In this document: piece after piece, positions 33,250 through 45,883 of the stretch
Layout of the letters: every line of letters begins with the position of its first letter
Position numbering within the stretch: position 1 is the first letter of the stretch
Source of the DNA: Heliocybe sulcata
Taxonomy: Eukaryota > Basidiomycota > Agaricomycetes > Gloeophyllales > Gloeophyllaceae
Reading direction: 5' to 3'
DNA length: 64,000 bases
Assembly: GCA_004369045.1 (NCBI GenBank)
Contig: ML213517.1
Span: forward strand, 717,008-781,007
Notes under the pieces: generated by a model
Told to the model about the DNA's origin: nothing
Databases searched by the model: none
Seen by the model: the letters and a program-made list of their open reading frames with translations, nothing else
Translations under genes and position numbers: made by a program

Positions 33250-34710
33250 AGCGCGCGTGGATTACACAGCCACCAGATTAAGCGGAGTTCCGACTGCAAC
33301 TCGAGGGCGGCTACTCTCGAATCTGGCGTCCTGTTCTCCCAGTCTTCTCCTTCTATGAATGGAGTTCTTTCCCATTCGCACAACTGTGTCAAACTTGTGG
33401 AGGGCGATCTACCCAAGGAAAACTCGAGTATCCGCTGAATGTACTCTTGTTTAGTCTTGTGAAGACTTTCGATAGCGCTGGCAGTGGCTCCCGAAATTGA
33501 GGATTCCCACGCAGCCACCTGCCTGATGAAGTAAGACTTGACGAATCCGGCATAAGTGAGCGATCTCTCAGATCGACTGTGGCTGAACCTCTTCGTACCC
33601 TGGCCCTAGTCTGTCTGTAAGGCTTCAAGCTTCAACATCGATAAGTTCCAAGGTGCGTCGGACTGCAAACTGATCGAGCGCTGAGTGCGTACCGACGGTA
33701 GGAGGCTTCGATCCCGTTATATGCGCCAGAATAGAAGGAGTAGGTGCATCCTTCGATGCATATTCGGGCAGTACGGCTTGCATATCCGCGGCTACCTTAT
33801 CCTTATCCTTCTCGCCGTGATGATGCTGGTGCAGGTAGCCAACAATATCTACAGGGCGGCGACCAATGGCCCCAGAGCCTGACAGGAATGATGCCAAGGA
33901 TTGATTCAAGGAGCGATTTGATGTATAGTTGGCAGTAGGGTCGAACAGCGTGGCAAGGTAGTGCCCCAGACCATCGAAGCCAGCCTCTTTCATGTTGCGA
34001 AGAGGCTCTAGAAGGCGCTCATCCAGCGGTGATTTTATGTAGCTGCCCCTTCTAGATGACTTGCTAACAGCAGAGTCCGCACGAGCGCGGAGATTTTCAC
34101 GGCTCGGTCCAGTTTCGAGTGAGATCCCGCGGAAGGTATTGTGCTGGAAGGTAATTTGGAGATCTGACCCATCCAGAGATTGCCCAGGCATAATTTCCGG
34201 AGCTGGAACAGACCCAGATAGTTCACTACTACCCCAGAATGCGCCAGGGTGGTCCGGGACATCCATCGGGACATCAGGAATGTCGTGGTGGTTATCGACA
34301 GAATCTTCTGGGGCAGCTGAAGAAGAGACCGGATACAAAGGCAGTGTCTCCAGTTCAACTTCCATAGGTGTTCCGGGACGCTGATCCAGCGATTCCCTCG
34401 GTGTTACAGGCCAAGAGCTGAAAGACGATACTGTGGGGATACTTTCGAGTTGAAAGAAGCCCGTAGACGGCGCCGAAAATGACACATGTCAAAAACTCGC
34501 TCGTCTCGTATTCTGGCCATCATATGATTGAAAATTAAGCTGGCTGAAGCGTGTTGGATTGGAAGAGAACACTCCGTGTCCATGGGATGAACTACGGTGG
34601 CGAGATGGCCCAGGAACAGGATTTTCTTCGACTGAAGGGTCAAGAGGTATACCCTGTGTCTGTAGTATAGGCCCTGGTTCCGTTGAGACAATTCTAAAGC
34701 GGTGGTACAT
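33250..34710 (-). CDS. Hypothetical protein gene, structure only partly resolved
   Basis: ATG at 34710 begins a Ser/Pro-rich stretch; an in-frame TGA at 34489-34491 can be removed by a 64-bp intron with a weak GTTTTT donor, giving TRRA-ISSFSSWPVTP. A long coding exon (to about 33640) follows, with MKEAGFDGLGHYLATLFDP, SLASFLSGSGAIGR and ALDQFAVRRTLELID. A further exon about 33560-33250 encodes FVKSYFIRQVAAWESSIS, HKTKQEYIQRILEFSLGR and ALELQSELRLIWWLCNPRALPLQ. The junction between these two parts was not found, and the last exon runs up to the start of the CCDC137-like gene on the same strand. It may be a dispersed, element-like family or a decaying gene; no domain recognised. Confidence 0.45.
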
Positions 34711-35365
34711 GTTGCCAGACGAATACTATAACCAGGGTAAAGAACTTGGACTTAGAGATTCTTGAGCTCGAGCGCGAGATCTCTCGATCAGATGCAAATT
34801 ACTCGATTAAGTAAGTCTTTACATACGGAGATGCCCGAGAAGCTGACATGCGAAGCTTTGGGGGGCCACTGCCAACGCTATCGGGACCCTACACAGGTCT
34901 CCCTGTGAACTCCCGTTGCCCGCCTACTCGGAGTCACCGAGGAGACGTCCGCCAGCAAGTCTACTCTTGTTCTGGCTGGCGCGTAAGCATACTTATCTGT
35001 TTTTCTGTGCACGGCCAGCCTGAGCGGCTCTCTTGCATGATCCATGTCTCAGCGCAGACGCGTTTGTAAAGATGCTCGCTTGAGGCGCTGACGGATGTCT
35101 TGGTAACGTGTACCGCTCAACGTGCTGGGCCCTTGCGCCTCACCGACATATTCCAGAAAGGGCATCTGAAACCATATATATTCGGACATTTCGTCGGCAT
35201 TTCGGCTGCCCACGAGGACTCACCTCTAATTTATTCTCTCTTCTCATTGGCAGGTTTCGACGGCATACAAGCCGACTGCGACGGCCCGCACACCTTTAAT
35301 AATGTTCGGTGAAATGGAGGAGCCTGCTGCGCCCTCTTTGCTCAGCAGTTCCTCTGGCCTGCAGA
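34711..35365. other. Intergenic, about 0.65 kb
   Basis: Shared upstream region of the unresolved gene and the drug transporter. An upstream ATG with a 23-codon frame (35312-35386) overlaps the transporter's start and could act as a uORF; otherwise nothing seen. Confidence 0.45.
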
Positions 35366-38001
35366 ATGACTCGCCTTCAAGCGATTGACGGTTCGGACGT
35401 CATGGCCGACGTGGATGAGACTGCGAGGAAGCAGGAGAACAGCGCGGACGACGATGCTACGATTGTAACGATGCCCGAGGCAGCCCAGACGGGCGGGCCC
35501 GACGCCCCTCTACCAACGGCGATCGAGGGGAAGAAGCCGAGCTTACCCGCCGCCGACCTCGAGGATCAGACTAACTTTCTACCGACCCGGCAAGTCATCA
35601 CGGTCTTCCTTGGTCTATCTGTAGCCTTGGCATGCTCGTTCTTGGATCAAACAATGTACGTCCGGGTTGTCTTATCAAGTCCTAACCCTACCTACCGCGA
35701 ATTCAGTGTCGCTACTGCTCTCCCTAAGATCTCGTCAGAACTACATTCCGGTAGAGAGAGCTCATGGGTTGCCACAGCGTATCTTTTGACAAGGTGCGGC
35801 AGCATCTTTTGCTGTCGAACGGGTCTATCTGATTAGATCGTATAGCTTGGCCTTTACTCCCATCTACGGGCGATGGTCAGATGTATTCGGTCGCAAAGTG
35901 GTCTTGCTTTTCTCTTTGAGCTTTTTCCTCGTCTTCTCCTTGGCATGCGCCCTGGCGAGGACCATGATCCAAGTACGTGGGAGATCACTAGGAACATTAT
36001 CTCAGAGTACCTCATCGACCGTCCCATAGCTTATCGTGTTTAGGGCATTCCAAGGAATTGGAGGTGGAGGTATGTTGTGTCGCTACAAGTCACTGTTGAA
36101 TATTTTCAAACCGTCATGATCCAGCGATCATTACTATGGTGCTCATCATGTCAGTTTCTTACCCGGTTCGTGCGTATAAGATCCTTTTACCGACTGAAGA
36201 CCAGCGTATCGGACATCGTGTCCCTCAAAGACCGGGGTAAATACCAAGGCATCCAGGAAGGAACCATTGCCATTTCCAATGGTATCGGCCCTATCCTTGG
36301 TGGTATATTCTCTCAATATACGACATGGCAAGTTGTACTTTCCACACAGAATCTTCTAGTTCATTTGACAAGGGCGTGTTACGCTAGGCGATGGTGCTTC
36401 TACATCAATCTGCCTATGGCTGGGCTTGCCATCTTCGTGTCGATCATGTTACTCCCCTTGAAAGGTGTAAAAGGGAATATGAAGGAGAAGTTTATGAAGA
36501 TCGACTATGTTGGTTCCTTTTTGACGATCTTGTCGTCGATATTGATCCTGGTATGTCCACATTACCTCTTGCCAAATGCGGTTTCTAACCGCCATGTAGA
36601 TTGCTCTCACTTGGTAAGTCGCATTTGCTCATTGTACCATTATCAACTTCTTAGACTACCGGCGTAGGGGAGGGGTCACATATCCCTGGGCATCCGCTCA
36701 GGTGCTCGTGCCCCTTTTCCTCGGTGTCCTCGTCCTAGCAGGGTTTTTTGTCTGGGAAGCGAAATACGCGGTATTGCCCATTATTCCAGGTGCGTGTGGT
36801 CCAATGATTTCCTATGCATGCCTTTTATATGCTAAACGTATATGCAGTGCATATATTCAGACATAAGACTGTCAGTGGCGTTTACATCTGTACTCTCTGC
36901 AAGTACGTCTTCTAGGGAGCTTTCGAAACTTCATAAATACTGACCCGCATCTATGGCTTAGTGGCATGACCTTCTTTGCAGTAAATATCATTTGTTCTAT
37001 GATAGGAGGTCCCCCCAAGCTGATTTCGCACTGAGATCCTGTACTACGTCCCGCAATTCTTGCAATTGGTCAAGGGGAGCTCTCCAATCTATTCCAGTTT
37101 ACTTATGCTTCCATTCCTCGCACCAATTGGTACGTCCTGCGCCGGGATGACTGCGGCTTTATTGCTGACACAGACGCCCTTAGCCATCGTTGTGTTTTTG
37201 AATGGTGAATCTCGCATTCTCCGGCATCTTATGGTCACCGCATTAACTCTGGATTACAGGAACGTTCACATCACGGACGGGACACTATAGGTACAACATC
37301 CTGATTGGTTATGTTCTGTGGAGCATCGCGCAGGGCTTGCAATCCACGATTAACGAGAACTCGTCTACTGGCAAAATAGCTGGCACATTACTCATGGGCG
37401 GCCTTGCCTCCGGATTCACCTTCCAAACGTACGTGATGGGCTTCTTTCTCTTCTATTGTGTCGTGCATAATCAAAGTAACATCGGGTACTATTTAGGACG
37501 CTCATTGCTGCGCAAGCATGCGTATCTAGGTCAGAGATGGCTGTCGTGACGGGAGTTCGTAACTTCGTCCGTCTATTCGGCTCGACGATTTCCCTAGCTA
37601 TTTGCGCCTCCATCATAGGCAACCAGCTGCGAAGCGCTCTGAATGGACTCAGCCTAAGCTCTGAAACGGTCGCAAACATATTGAACGACCCTACAGTCAT
37701 CAACTCGAGCGATTCTGGGCTAACAGAATCAGCGAAAGCCGTCATCATCCAGGGCTACACTCGCGGGTTCCAGGGCGTGTTCTACCTGACGATCGCCTGC
37801 CAGGTCCTGTCTTTCTTCTCGGCACTGTTCTTGATCCAGCAGCACGAGCTCACTAGGGCTGGTGACGCCGACATGAAGCAGGCAGCAAAGGAGAAGTTCA
37901 AGCGCGAGAAGGCTGCTAAGGGTGCTGAGGCGGATGTAGAGGCGCAGAATGAGAAGGAGGGGTGGGACGGTGAAGCTGAGTCGCAGGAAAAGAAGTCATG
38001 A
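35366..38001 (+). CDS. MFS drug transporter, DHA2-type (14 helices)
   Basis: ATG at 35366 (MTRLQAIDG) opens about ten exons separated by 45-60 bp introns. After an acidic soluble tail of about 75 residues come VITVFLGLSVALACSFLDQT, then VATALPKISSEL, SSWVATAYLLT, and the loop motif GRWSDVFGRK (MFS motif A). Motif C-like GAxxxGPxLGG appears as ISNGIGPILGGIFSQ, followed by TWRWCFYINLPMAG, the signature of 14-helix DHA2 exporters. The last exon carries SEMAVVTGVRNFVRLFGS, an extracellular loop, a final helix (TIACQVLSFFSALFLI) and a Lys/Glu-rich tail. Expected role: proton-driven efflux of toxic compounds or secondary metabolites at the plasma membrane. No biosynthetic genes lie beside it. Confidence 0.88.
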
Positions 38002-39172
38002 CTTGCGTGTTGATTCAGTACCAGTAGATCTAATGACATGTATGCCTAGACTATGCGTGATTATAGACGCCACAGTGATGAGAGGCGACAGACTGCTATT
38101 GCAAGACTAATGTCAGTTATCGCCAGTGATAAGTTAGTCTACGGCGGGGCACTCTGCTTGTCTAGGAAGTTTCCCTGATCGGGTGAGGCGACGTCGTTTG
38201 AGTTGTCGGGCTGGAACAAGGCCGTTGGGTCAAAGGCGCACCCCTGTACAGGGTACCAAGGGCAGGCAAAGGCGAGGGATAACAGTTGCCAGCTCCGCTC
38301 TGATGGTGAGGATTGAGGGGTGATTTCAAGCTATCCTGCTCCGTGGCACTATGCCACCTCTCTATCTTCAAACTGGTAGGTTGGACCCTGACAATCTGTT
38401 CCGGACCTTTGCTCAGGGATGGAGGCGCGTATGTACAGTCGGCAAGCAATTCAGAGTGATGCACGCGTGTCGAATTAAGGTCTGACCTGGTGGTACATGC
38501 ATAGGAAATGTACGACGGTGAGCCCTGTGCCGCATGGACGAAAGCCGAGTGGGTGTCTGACCTGTCTTACAGCCTCCGAAGTCGATGCATCTCCGACCAA
38601 GTCATCAAGTGGCATTGTCGCGTAGCGCTTCCACAGCTGTTCTATCTGAGGAATCGATGGTAGCCATCAGAGGATAAGGATATCGATGTTCTAGATCCTG
38701 CTGGATAAGTCGGTTTTATGTAAGTCATTGCCCCCCACCTAGTCATCACTGGCCGCGATGGCTCTTCGTGAGAAAAGGCGTTCGTCGGCTAATTGCCTTC
38801 GTGTGGCAGGAGGGTCGGAGCCAGCTCAAATAGTCTATTATACGGATCAACGGAAGCACAATGCAACGTGTACGGGCTCGATGCGTCCTGAAAGTGCGAC
38901 GCCATCAACAATTTTCGAATCACGTTGGTCTACGCCATCTGAACGGGGTATCGTCCAGGAGATAGAAGCGAGCATGCTATCTTCTCTCAATTACCGAACC
39001 TCACTCTGGACGCTGATAGGCTAGGTCGATGTGGCACGCTGCCTCGTTTCCTCGGCAACTTCGTGGGTTTTTCTCCGAGCCCGAGCAAGACTAGCATAAG
39101 AGCCACAGCACTTACTCTGTCTTCATTACTCGTATTACCAGCCACCACGCCCTTCAATACCCGCTCCTTATT
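38002..39172. other. Intergenic, about 1.2 kb
   Basis: No gene supported on either strand. Confidence 0.45.
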
Positions 39173-40222
39173 ATGGACAACAAGGCTGGCAATTCCACGT
39201 CAACCCCCACATCTCCAGATGTGATCAAAACTGTGTGGCCTCCCAAGAAGACGCAGGCCAATGGCTTAGCCGAAAATACTGATGCGTGGCACGCGAAGTA
39301 TCGCTGGATGCCAGGCTCAAACTGTGCTGAGTGGTCTCCGGAGAAAGGCAGACTGGCCACATACCAGTCTCTTTGTGAACGTATGTCACTCAGGTCTTAG
39401 CTTGCCTTGACTGCATCCTGACATTCTTTACAGACATCAGTTCAAATGACAATAAAGTGTGTAAATGTTGACGCTCCTTATTGCTCTTCAGCACTCATAG
39501 AAACTGCTCTCAGCCTCCCAACGCCGTCTGGCGATTCATTAAATACGATTGAGGGGCGCAAGGCCCTACTTACGGCGCTACAGTACTTTGGCTTTGTTGT
39601 TTCTGATATGCTTTCGCTTGTCCTGCTATCGTGTTTGCTCCCTATTGCTATTGTACGAGTCGCTTGTAATACGAAGTGAGTGATCCTGATGGAATAGCAT
39701 GCAGAAATCGTTCTCGGAAAATACCGTCCTTGCGACTTGCGACATGTGAATGGAATGTATGGAGGGCCTGAAGAGTTTGCTGCTCAGCAATTCCTAACCA
39801 TCTTATATACAGCTGTAGTCTTTGCTTATGCTTCTCTTAGCTCTTGTGCTAGTGGCTCGCGTTGTCGTAGGATCTTCTATTCCCTCTCGCGGGTGGACGA
39901 TGTGTTATCAGTCAAAGTTATAACATCTCCGGGCCGTTTTCTGGGCCCGCAAGAGGTATGAAAGCCCTAAAAACCCCTGAGCTATCTCCCAGTCCACTTT
40001 TTACTAGTTATACCTGATTCCGAGAGCTCTGGGATCTCGATAGGCCCGAAATCGCTAGTTCGCTTGCGCGCCTTGAAGTGGCAGGGCGACGAGGAGGACA
40101 GAGAGGTATTGCGTTCTCCAGCGACCGAGATGCATAAACTGGTGGATGGTATGTGTACTGTATGTTTGTCGACTGCATCCATTTCAGTCATGCTTAGACG
40201 CACAGGTGTACTAAAGCATTGA
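39173..40222 (+). CDS. Hypothetical protein, several small exons
   Basis: ATG 39173 starts MDNKAGNSTSTPTSPDV; the exon ends at a GTATGT donor near 39380. Later exons read LIETALSLPTPSGDSLNTIEG and ALLTALQYFG (about 39490-39600), EIVLGKYRPCDLRHVNGMYGG and EEFAAQQFLTILYTA (about 39705-39815), a middle part that I could not splice with certainty, RFLGPQE, ESSGISIGPKSLVRLRALKWQG with an acidic run, and a last exon 40183-40222 (VMLRRTGVLKH). No domain is recognised. The frame is kept across most junctions, so it is probably a real, lineage-restricted gene. Its downstream neighbour SEC62 runs the same way. Confidence 0.5.
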
Positions 40223-40618
40223 ACCCTGTGGCATGAACGTTGCCAGTATTCGATCATTACGATGCTCCGTGACCTCTGACCTGGACCATTATAAGTAAGT
40301 TTACAAATTCTCTGCTAGGACGCCTCACCCACCCGCCAGTATGCAAGAAACGAGCATTTTCGTGGATTTCTGTGCGAGCCAACCTGCAGCCGACGTTCTT
40401 TAGATCCAGCGGTTGTATCAATCTCGATTGCAGATCGTCCCAAATGCGCGGGCGTTCAAATAATTGTTTCCTAAAGGCAATCTGACATAAGCGGCCACGC
40501 TGTCCTTGGCCAGCGCACACGCGCGACGCGCTCCTCCTCTCCGACGTTCATAGTCTCAGGTGAGTATTCATGCCCTGTATCAGGGTGGAACACAACGTTT
40601 AGTCTACCGTGAACTAGA
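40223..40618. other. Intergenic, SEC62 upstream region
   Basis: About 400 bp between the hypothetical gene and SEC62; no further gene seen. Confidence 0.5.
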
Positions 40619-41555
40619 ATGTCAGCGACCGCCGTTGACCAGCAAAAGAAAGCACCGAAAGATCTACGAAATGTCGTGGACTTCTTGCGAAGCAGCAAGT
40701 CGGGCATGAAGATACGCGTAGGCGTATTGGGAGGAAAACGTATTGACTACTTCAAAGGTGCGCCTGAATAATAGCCTTGCTTCTAATATCACAGGACTCA
40801 AATATCAAGATCCATTCCAGGCAAATCCGCCATAAAAGCGGTCCTATCGCCTGCGTACGCTAAACTGAAGAACGTCCCGAAAGTTACTTCAGAAGAAGAA
40901 GCGCAACAACTCTTGCACTCCGTCATTCCTTTCGCATTCTTTCTACGCGTAGAACGCGGACAGCCCTCTGGCTCTTCCTCGTCCTCTCCCAAGACGCTGC
41001 AGATCATCCGAGAACAGCAGTTCAAGCCCGAGGACTATTATGCATGGTTCTACGAGGGCTCCCAGTGGACAACGTATGCCGGCGCAATCGGAATGGTTGT
41101 CGTCATGCTCGCCGGTGTCATGTTCCCGCTCTGGCCACCCACCTTCAAACTCGGTGTTTCATATCTGAGCATGGGCGTGCTCGGCCTGCTTGGTCTGTTC
41201 TTCGCGATCGCCATCGTGCGACTAATATTCTACATCATCACTGTCATTGTCGCGTCACCGGGAATCTGGATATTCCCTAATCTTTTCGCAGACGTTGGCT
41301 TCGTAAGTCCCCTCGCATGATTCCTGAGAGGATGTGGAACTGACTATTGCACGTCAGGTCGACTCGTTCATCCCTGTGTGGGAGTGGGACATCAAGAAGA
41401 AGGGCGGCAAGAAGAAGAAGGGCGAGAAGAGAGAGAAATCCGAGAAGCAAGTGGCGAACGGCGTTGTTATCGAGGAGGTGGCGGACTCCGGGGTCGATTC
41501 CTCACGTCCAGGGAGCCGGTCAGCGCGGATCGAGGAGGTACCAGAGGACTCGTGA
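40619..41555 (+). CDS. SEC62: Translocation protein Sec62
   Basis: Exons 40619-40757, 40821-41302 and 41358-41555 give 272 residues (yeast Sec62 has 274). The cytosolic N-terminal domain contains VVDFLRSSKSGMKIRVGVLGGKRIDYFKG, then SPAYAKLK and LLHSVIPFAFFLRVERG; YYAWFYEGSQW precedes two membrane helices (AGAIGMVVVMLAGVMFPLW and VLGLLGLFFAIAIVRLIFYII). The C-terminus is a Lys-rich tail (DIKKKGGKKKKGEK) ending acidic. Sec62 pairs with Sec63 at the Sec61 channel for post-translational import of secretory proteins into the ER. All diagnostic parts are present. Confidence 0.95.
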
Positions 41556-41650
41556 TCACCTTCGTAGATATTTCCCCGTCTTGTCACTTTGCATTGTTTG
41601 CGTTGAGCCGCCCTTGCTTTCCGATCGCAACATATTTATTTAATCGTGTT

Positions 41651-43405
41651 TTATGCGTCCGTAGTTTTCTTTGTAGCCTCCGCTCTATCGAGTCTCTCCA
41701 GTCGGCGTAATGCGTTTGCTGCCTCCAGCATGCCTTCCTGCGACTGTATCCGGTTTGATTGCTGGAGACTCGTTGTGAAGTAGTCCTTCGCCGCAGCGTG
41801 GTCATTGTTCATCTGGAGAAGATGATAAGTGTCAGATTGCGACGGCAAGATTGGGTGGAGCCCTGCTTACCTCTCTCAGCGAACCGAGGTTGAAGAGGAC
41901 GGCACCCAGAGCTGCTTCACATCCTGCTATCTGTTCTGGGTCACCCCGTGCAGTCTTGACTGTCTTATTAACGACTGCCAGCGCTTGCTGTGCCCATGCT
42001 TCTGCCTGGTGTAGATTCTCCGGGGTGGGCGTTCTGCGCATGATCAGCTCGGAAAGGCTGCTCATTAATTGAGCGGCTAAAGACGGGTTTGTAAGTTGTG
42101 AACCCGCCGTTGCGTAGTAATAGAGTCCCTCACCGCGACAGCTATCTTCTGCGGACGTTGTGTTACCTGAGCCTGCTGGAGGCATGAGAATTGAGATAGC
42201 CTGGAGGTAGAGCGTCATCGCATAACTGGATGATACATCCTTCAGCGCTGCAAGTCAATCTAGCAACATCAATGAACGTACTCGACTTTTCCGGTTTTTG
42301 CATAGAACGTCCCTAGCGCTTCAATGGGCGCACCGACGTCCGTTTTTGTTACCCACTTGGGTAGGCTCAACTCGGCCAGCACAAGCTGGACATCCTTCTG
42401 CTTATCCTCCCTCTTCGCATCCTCGGAAGTCTTGTGGTGCTGGCGCATATCGACCAGGGTGCGCAGCATCTCCTCGACAGCCCACGTCAGCCATTTCTCT
42501 TCCTCGGCGTCACCCAGCTGGTACCTGTCCGCCATCTCGCCGAGCTTGCACGCGATGGCCACAGCGCGCAGACGTTCAGGGCCTGTCAGCACTAGCTCAG
42601 TTTCGTGTGTTGGGGTGTTCTTCGCTGTCGGTACGCCGCTGGCGAGTTCTTGGATTTTCAGCTGCTCGCTGTAGGAGATAGCTTTCTTGAGACGATCCAA
42701 GGCGTTAGAGTGGACCTCGTACGCCTCTGAGGGCTTGTTGTTGGCTTCAAGAACTTCGGCGAGGACGATGGATATCCCCGAGAGCTTGAGGTAGGGCTCA
42801 TGGGAGAAGTCGGAGAGTGGGAGGGATTCAGCGGTGTGCAAGGCTCTGTTTAGTGTTCATGAGGTGACTGTTCCGACTACGCTGGAGGTGTCAAGCCGCA
42901 ATCCCCATGATGTGGACCGCTGACTGTGCTTCATGCGAGGCGCAATGCACCGACAACCTTCCACAGTACAAGGGAAACAACTATGAACGCCCGAGCAGAC
43001 TAGTCAACTCACCGTTTCAGATACCGCTCGCTAAGCACCAAGTCTCCTTGGTTCTTGGCTTTCATCCCGGCACGCAGGTCTGCTCGTACAGCGGGCGGCC
43101 ATAATGTGAAGGTCTGATAGAACTGGTAGCTGCAAGGTAATCATCAGCTCATTATCACTGAACTACTGTAGGACAACGTACATGCCATATCCCGCTGAGG
43201 CTATCCCAAGACCCAGGAGAATGGTGAAGATGGTCGAGAGACGCGTCTGCCCCTCTTTCTCTACAGCATTGGCGCTGGTACTGAGGCACCTACGGCTTGC
43301 ACATAGGAATGAGGACCTCGGTATACGATAGCGAGTAGGAGCCTGGTTTCTGCGTAGGACAGTACGCGACGCAGAAGGTAAACGCGCAAGTTTCTGGCTC
43401 AGCAT
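41651..43405 (-). CDS. Mitochondrial TPR protein, Mgr3-like
   Basis: ATG 43405 (MLSQKLARLPSASRTVLRRN) begins an Arg/Ser-rich presequence with no acidic residue in its first 45, followed by one membrane helix (STIFTILLGLGIASAGYGI). After the first intron come YQFYQTFTLWPPAVRADLRAGMKAKNQGD and a chain of TPR-type helices: YLKLSGISIVLAEVLEANNKPSEAYE, APIEALGTFYAKTGKVEYAM, AGCEAALGAVLFNLGSLRE and a final AAAKDYFTTSLQQSNR. The third exon is set off by an unusually long intron of about 180 bp. Layout matches yeast Mgr3, an inner-membrane adaptor of the i-AAA protease Yme1; assignment is by architecture more than by individual residues. Confidence 0.75.
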
Positions 43406-43935
43406 GCTCAAAGACGTGGTTAAGTATAGTGAAATAACAGAAGAACCACTTCAGCGTTTGGTAACGTCACGAGATATGCTGGCTCTGTTGCGCTCTTTGG
43501 CTCCCGAGCGTGGACTCATTGTCAATATTGAGAATTATGTCCCAGCCACTGATCGCGTACATCTTCCTCTTGCCTTCTTGCCATCGTCTTTCCTGCACCA
43601 TATTTTTTCCCGGGCATACAGGCCTCTGAAACATACGTCGTCCTTATAATTAAATAGATAACCCCCCGCCTGCTTCCGAGCTTCCGAGCTTCAATCCCTC
43701 GTCCTGGTGCTCACCGGCGGAACCAGAAATCAATTGTGTGCCTTATTGCCATTTAGCCGCAGGTCTCAATTATCGGGATTGGCTTGATACGGTGTCAACC
43801 TTACCGGATACGCGGACTTCGTGCATGCCGCCTCACTCGTTTAACCTTACACTCCTTTCCTCATAAGACACGAAGAATCTTGCCAGCGCCGCGAATTGAC
43901 AAGAGAGGCGCAAACCGAACCGAAACCCCCCGAAA
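43406..43935. other. Intergenic, divergent promoter region
   Basis: About 530 bp between the 5' ends of the Mgr3-like gene and the GT61 gene. A short duplicated run CTTCCGAG/CTTCCGAG lies near 43675-43695. No gene seen. Confidence 0.5.
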
Positions 43936-45883
43936 ATGTCATGGATAGCACCGCCAACTCGCCGCGAAGTCACTCTTGTGCTCTTCTGCCTCGCTGCTTT
44001 CATACTAGGCTATAATCTTGAAGTATCACTGTCAACTGTTGGGTTCGATGCGAGCAGACGGGCTGCTCTGTCGAAGAAGATGGGGATGAGCGCAGACCCG
44101 GGGCTCGAGCGGGACGGGCGGCGACCGAAGGGATGGCGGGACCAGCTCGAGATGGACATTGTGGGGGACTATGAATGGCCAGAGGGAGAGGTTATCCGGA
44201 CATGGGGAGCCGACCATGAGTGGGAGAGGTACGGGTACGACTTCAGCGACCTGCAAGACAAGGATATTACCTGGCAGCATGCGGCCAGCGTGCTCGGCCC
44301 GCAAAAGGGTCTGCAGGATGTGATGGTGGTGGGAACGACCAGCCCCGACGAGGCAAAGATTATTTGGAAGAAGAATGTGCCCGTCAGCCGGATAGTCGCC
44401 CATGTTCCAGGTGCGGGCTCTTGACAGTCCCGACAGATCATGCCTCTCGTCTTGACGTTTCGCGATTTGCACAGGTTTCACGATCTTGGATAACGTTTTC
44501 TACGCTAATGGAACAATGTACATCGTAAGCTATGGCGACTTGTCATCGTCGCTCAGTAATATCGCTTCTTCTTCGTCGGACCCGTCTCGGGCTCCGAGCG
44601 ACGCAGAATGGCAAGTTATACGACCCGAACATGCACCGGACATCCTCGGAGACCATGGGTCGAGGTATGTGGCACAGTCTAGCTCCTTCTGAAGCTCGCG
44701 CTGACGCATATCTTACAGGATAAGCGGCGTGTCTTTAATGTCGACCGACCCTCCTACACGTGAGTCCCTGTCTGCCCCCCACACATCTCTAGACTAACGG
44801 CTCGCAGTACAAGACAACAACACCCTTATCTCCCTCTGGCGCGCCTATTCGTCCCTCGACACCTCTCTCCCCCCCTCAGGCCAATCCACCCTCCCTCCCC
44901 CACTCCGGCTTATCTACCCCACCGTCCCCACCTACTCCGACCACCAACGGCACCCTGAATCGTACGACCTCCTCATCACCCGCCCACGCTCCCGCCAAGG
45001 CCTCCACCCCTTCCTCCACAAATCCGCCTTCCCCACGCTCGGCGTGTGGTACGCCGAGGACTGGGACGACCTTCGCAAGACCGCGGCGCCGTTCCTCCTC
45101 GAGCGCGTGGTGCTGATGGACAAATCCGCTGCGCAGAGAGAGGGCGTGGAGAGCGGGTTGCCGACCTGGGCCGGTGCGTTCACGAGGATGCGGGCGTCGG
45201 AGCACTGGTTCGCGCCCGTGCGCAGGACGATGGCGGGGTACCTCGGTGTGGACCTTGATGATGAGGGCATCTGGCAAGCTAAGAAGAAGGGGAAGGCGAA
45301 GCATGTGATTACGTATATTACGAGACAAGGGGAGGAGCAGGGCCCGAGGTTGCGTGCACAGGACCACCAGCTGCTGGTTGACGCGCTGCGGGGGCTCGAG
45401 AAGCACTATGGGTACGAGGTCCATGTCATCTCGAGGGAGACGGAGTGGAATGAGCGAATGTCTGCTATTTTGCGGTCGACGGTACGTGGAACCTCCTAAT
45501 CTCATTTTCTGGAGTTCATAATAATGTGACCTCGCTCTAGATACTATTGAGCGTTTACGGTGACCACCTATCCGACGCTATCTTCATGCAGCCCTCCGCA
45601 CACGCCACACTTATGGAATTCTTCCCACCGGACGTGTTCACTCGTGACCGTGAGTTACCCGCGACAAGCATTGGAGTGCAATATATGGCCTGGTGGAACG
45701 ACAGGTACCTGCTTCTTACTACATCACTTTGTCGGAGATACTGATTTATGACGCAGAAAATTCACCCCAGATTCGTTACCGTCATCAGCGCGGTTACCCG
45801 CGCCCGAGCAGTGGCAAGAGATCACCCTCGATGCTAATGCGGTCGCACAGGCCGTGCGCGAGGAGCTATTACGGCGGTCATGA
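43936..45883 (+). CDS. Glycosyltransferase family 61 (DUF563) protein
   Basis: ATG 43936; a type II membrane anchor (EVTLVLFCLAAFILGYNLEV, residues 10-29) is followed by a lumenal catalytic region over about seven exons. Recognisable blocks are FTILDNVFYANGTMYIV, the central SAFPTLGVWYAEDWDDLRK with RVVLMDKSAAQ, HVITYITRQGEEQGPRLRAQDH, and the C-terminal block YGDHLSDAIFMQPSAHATLMEFFPPDVFTRD, which corresponds to the nucleotide-sugar-binding end of GT61 enzymes, where HGNGL is more usual than the YGDHL seen here. Golgi glycan modification (for example xylosyl or N-acetylglucosaminyl transfer) is the family role; the donor cannot be told. The final exon ends at TGA 45881-45883. Confidence 0.8.

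Noticed and set aside
34489-34491. In-frame TGA between two coding-like segments, as a nonsense mutation
   Set aside because: A 64-bp intron with weak donor restores a clean join, so I do not call it a nonsense mutation; kept as uncertain splicing.
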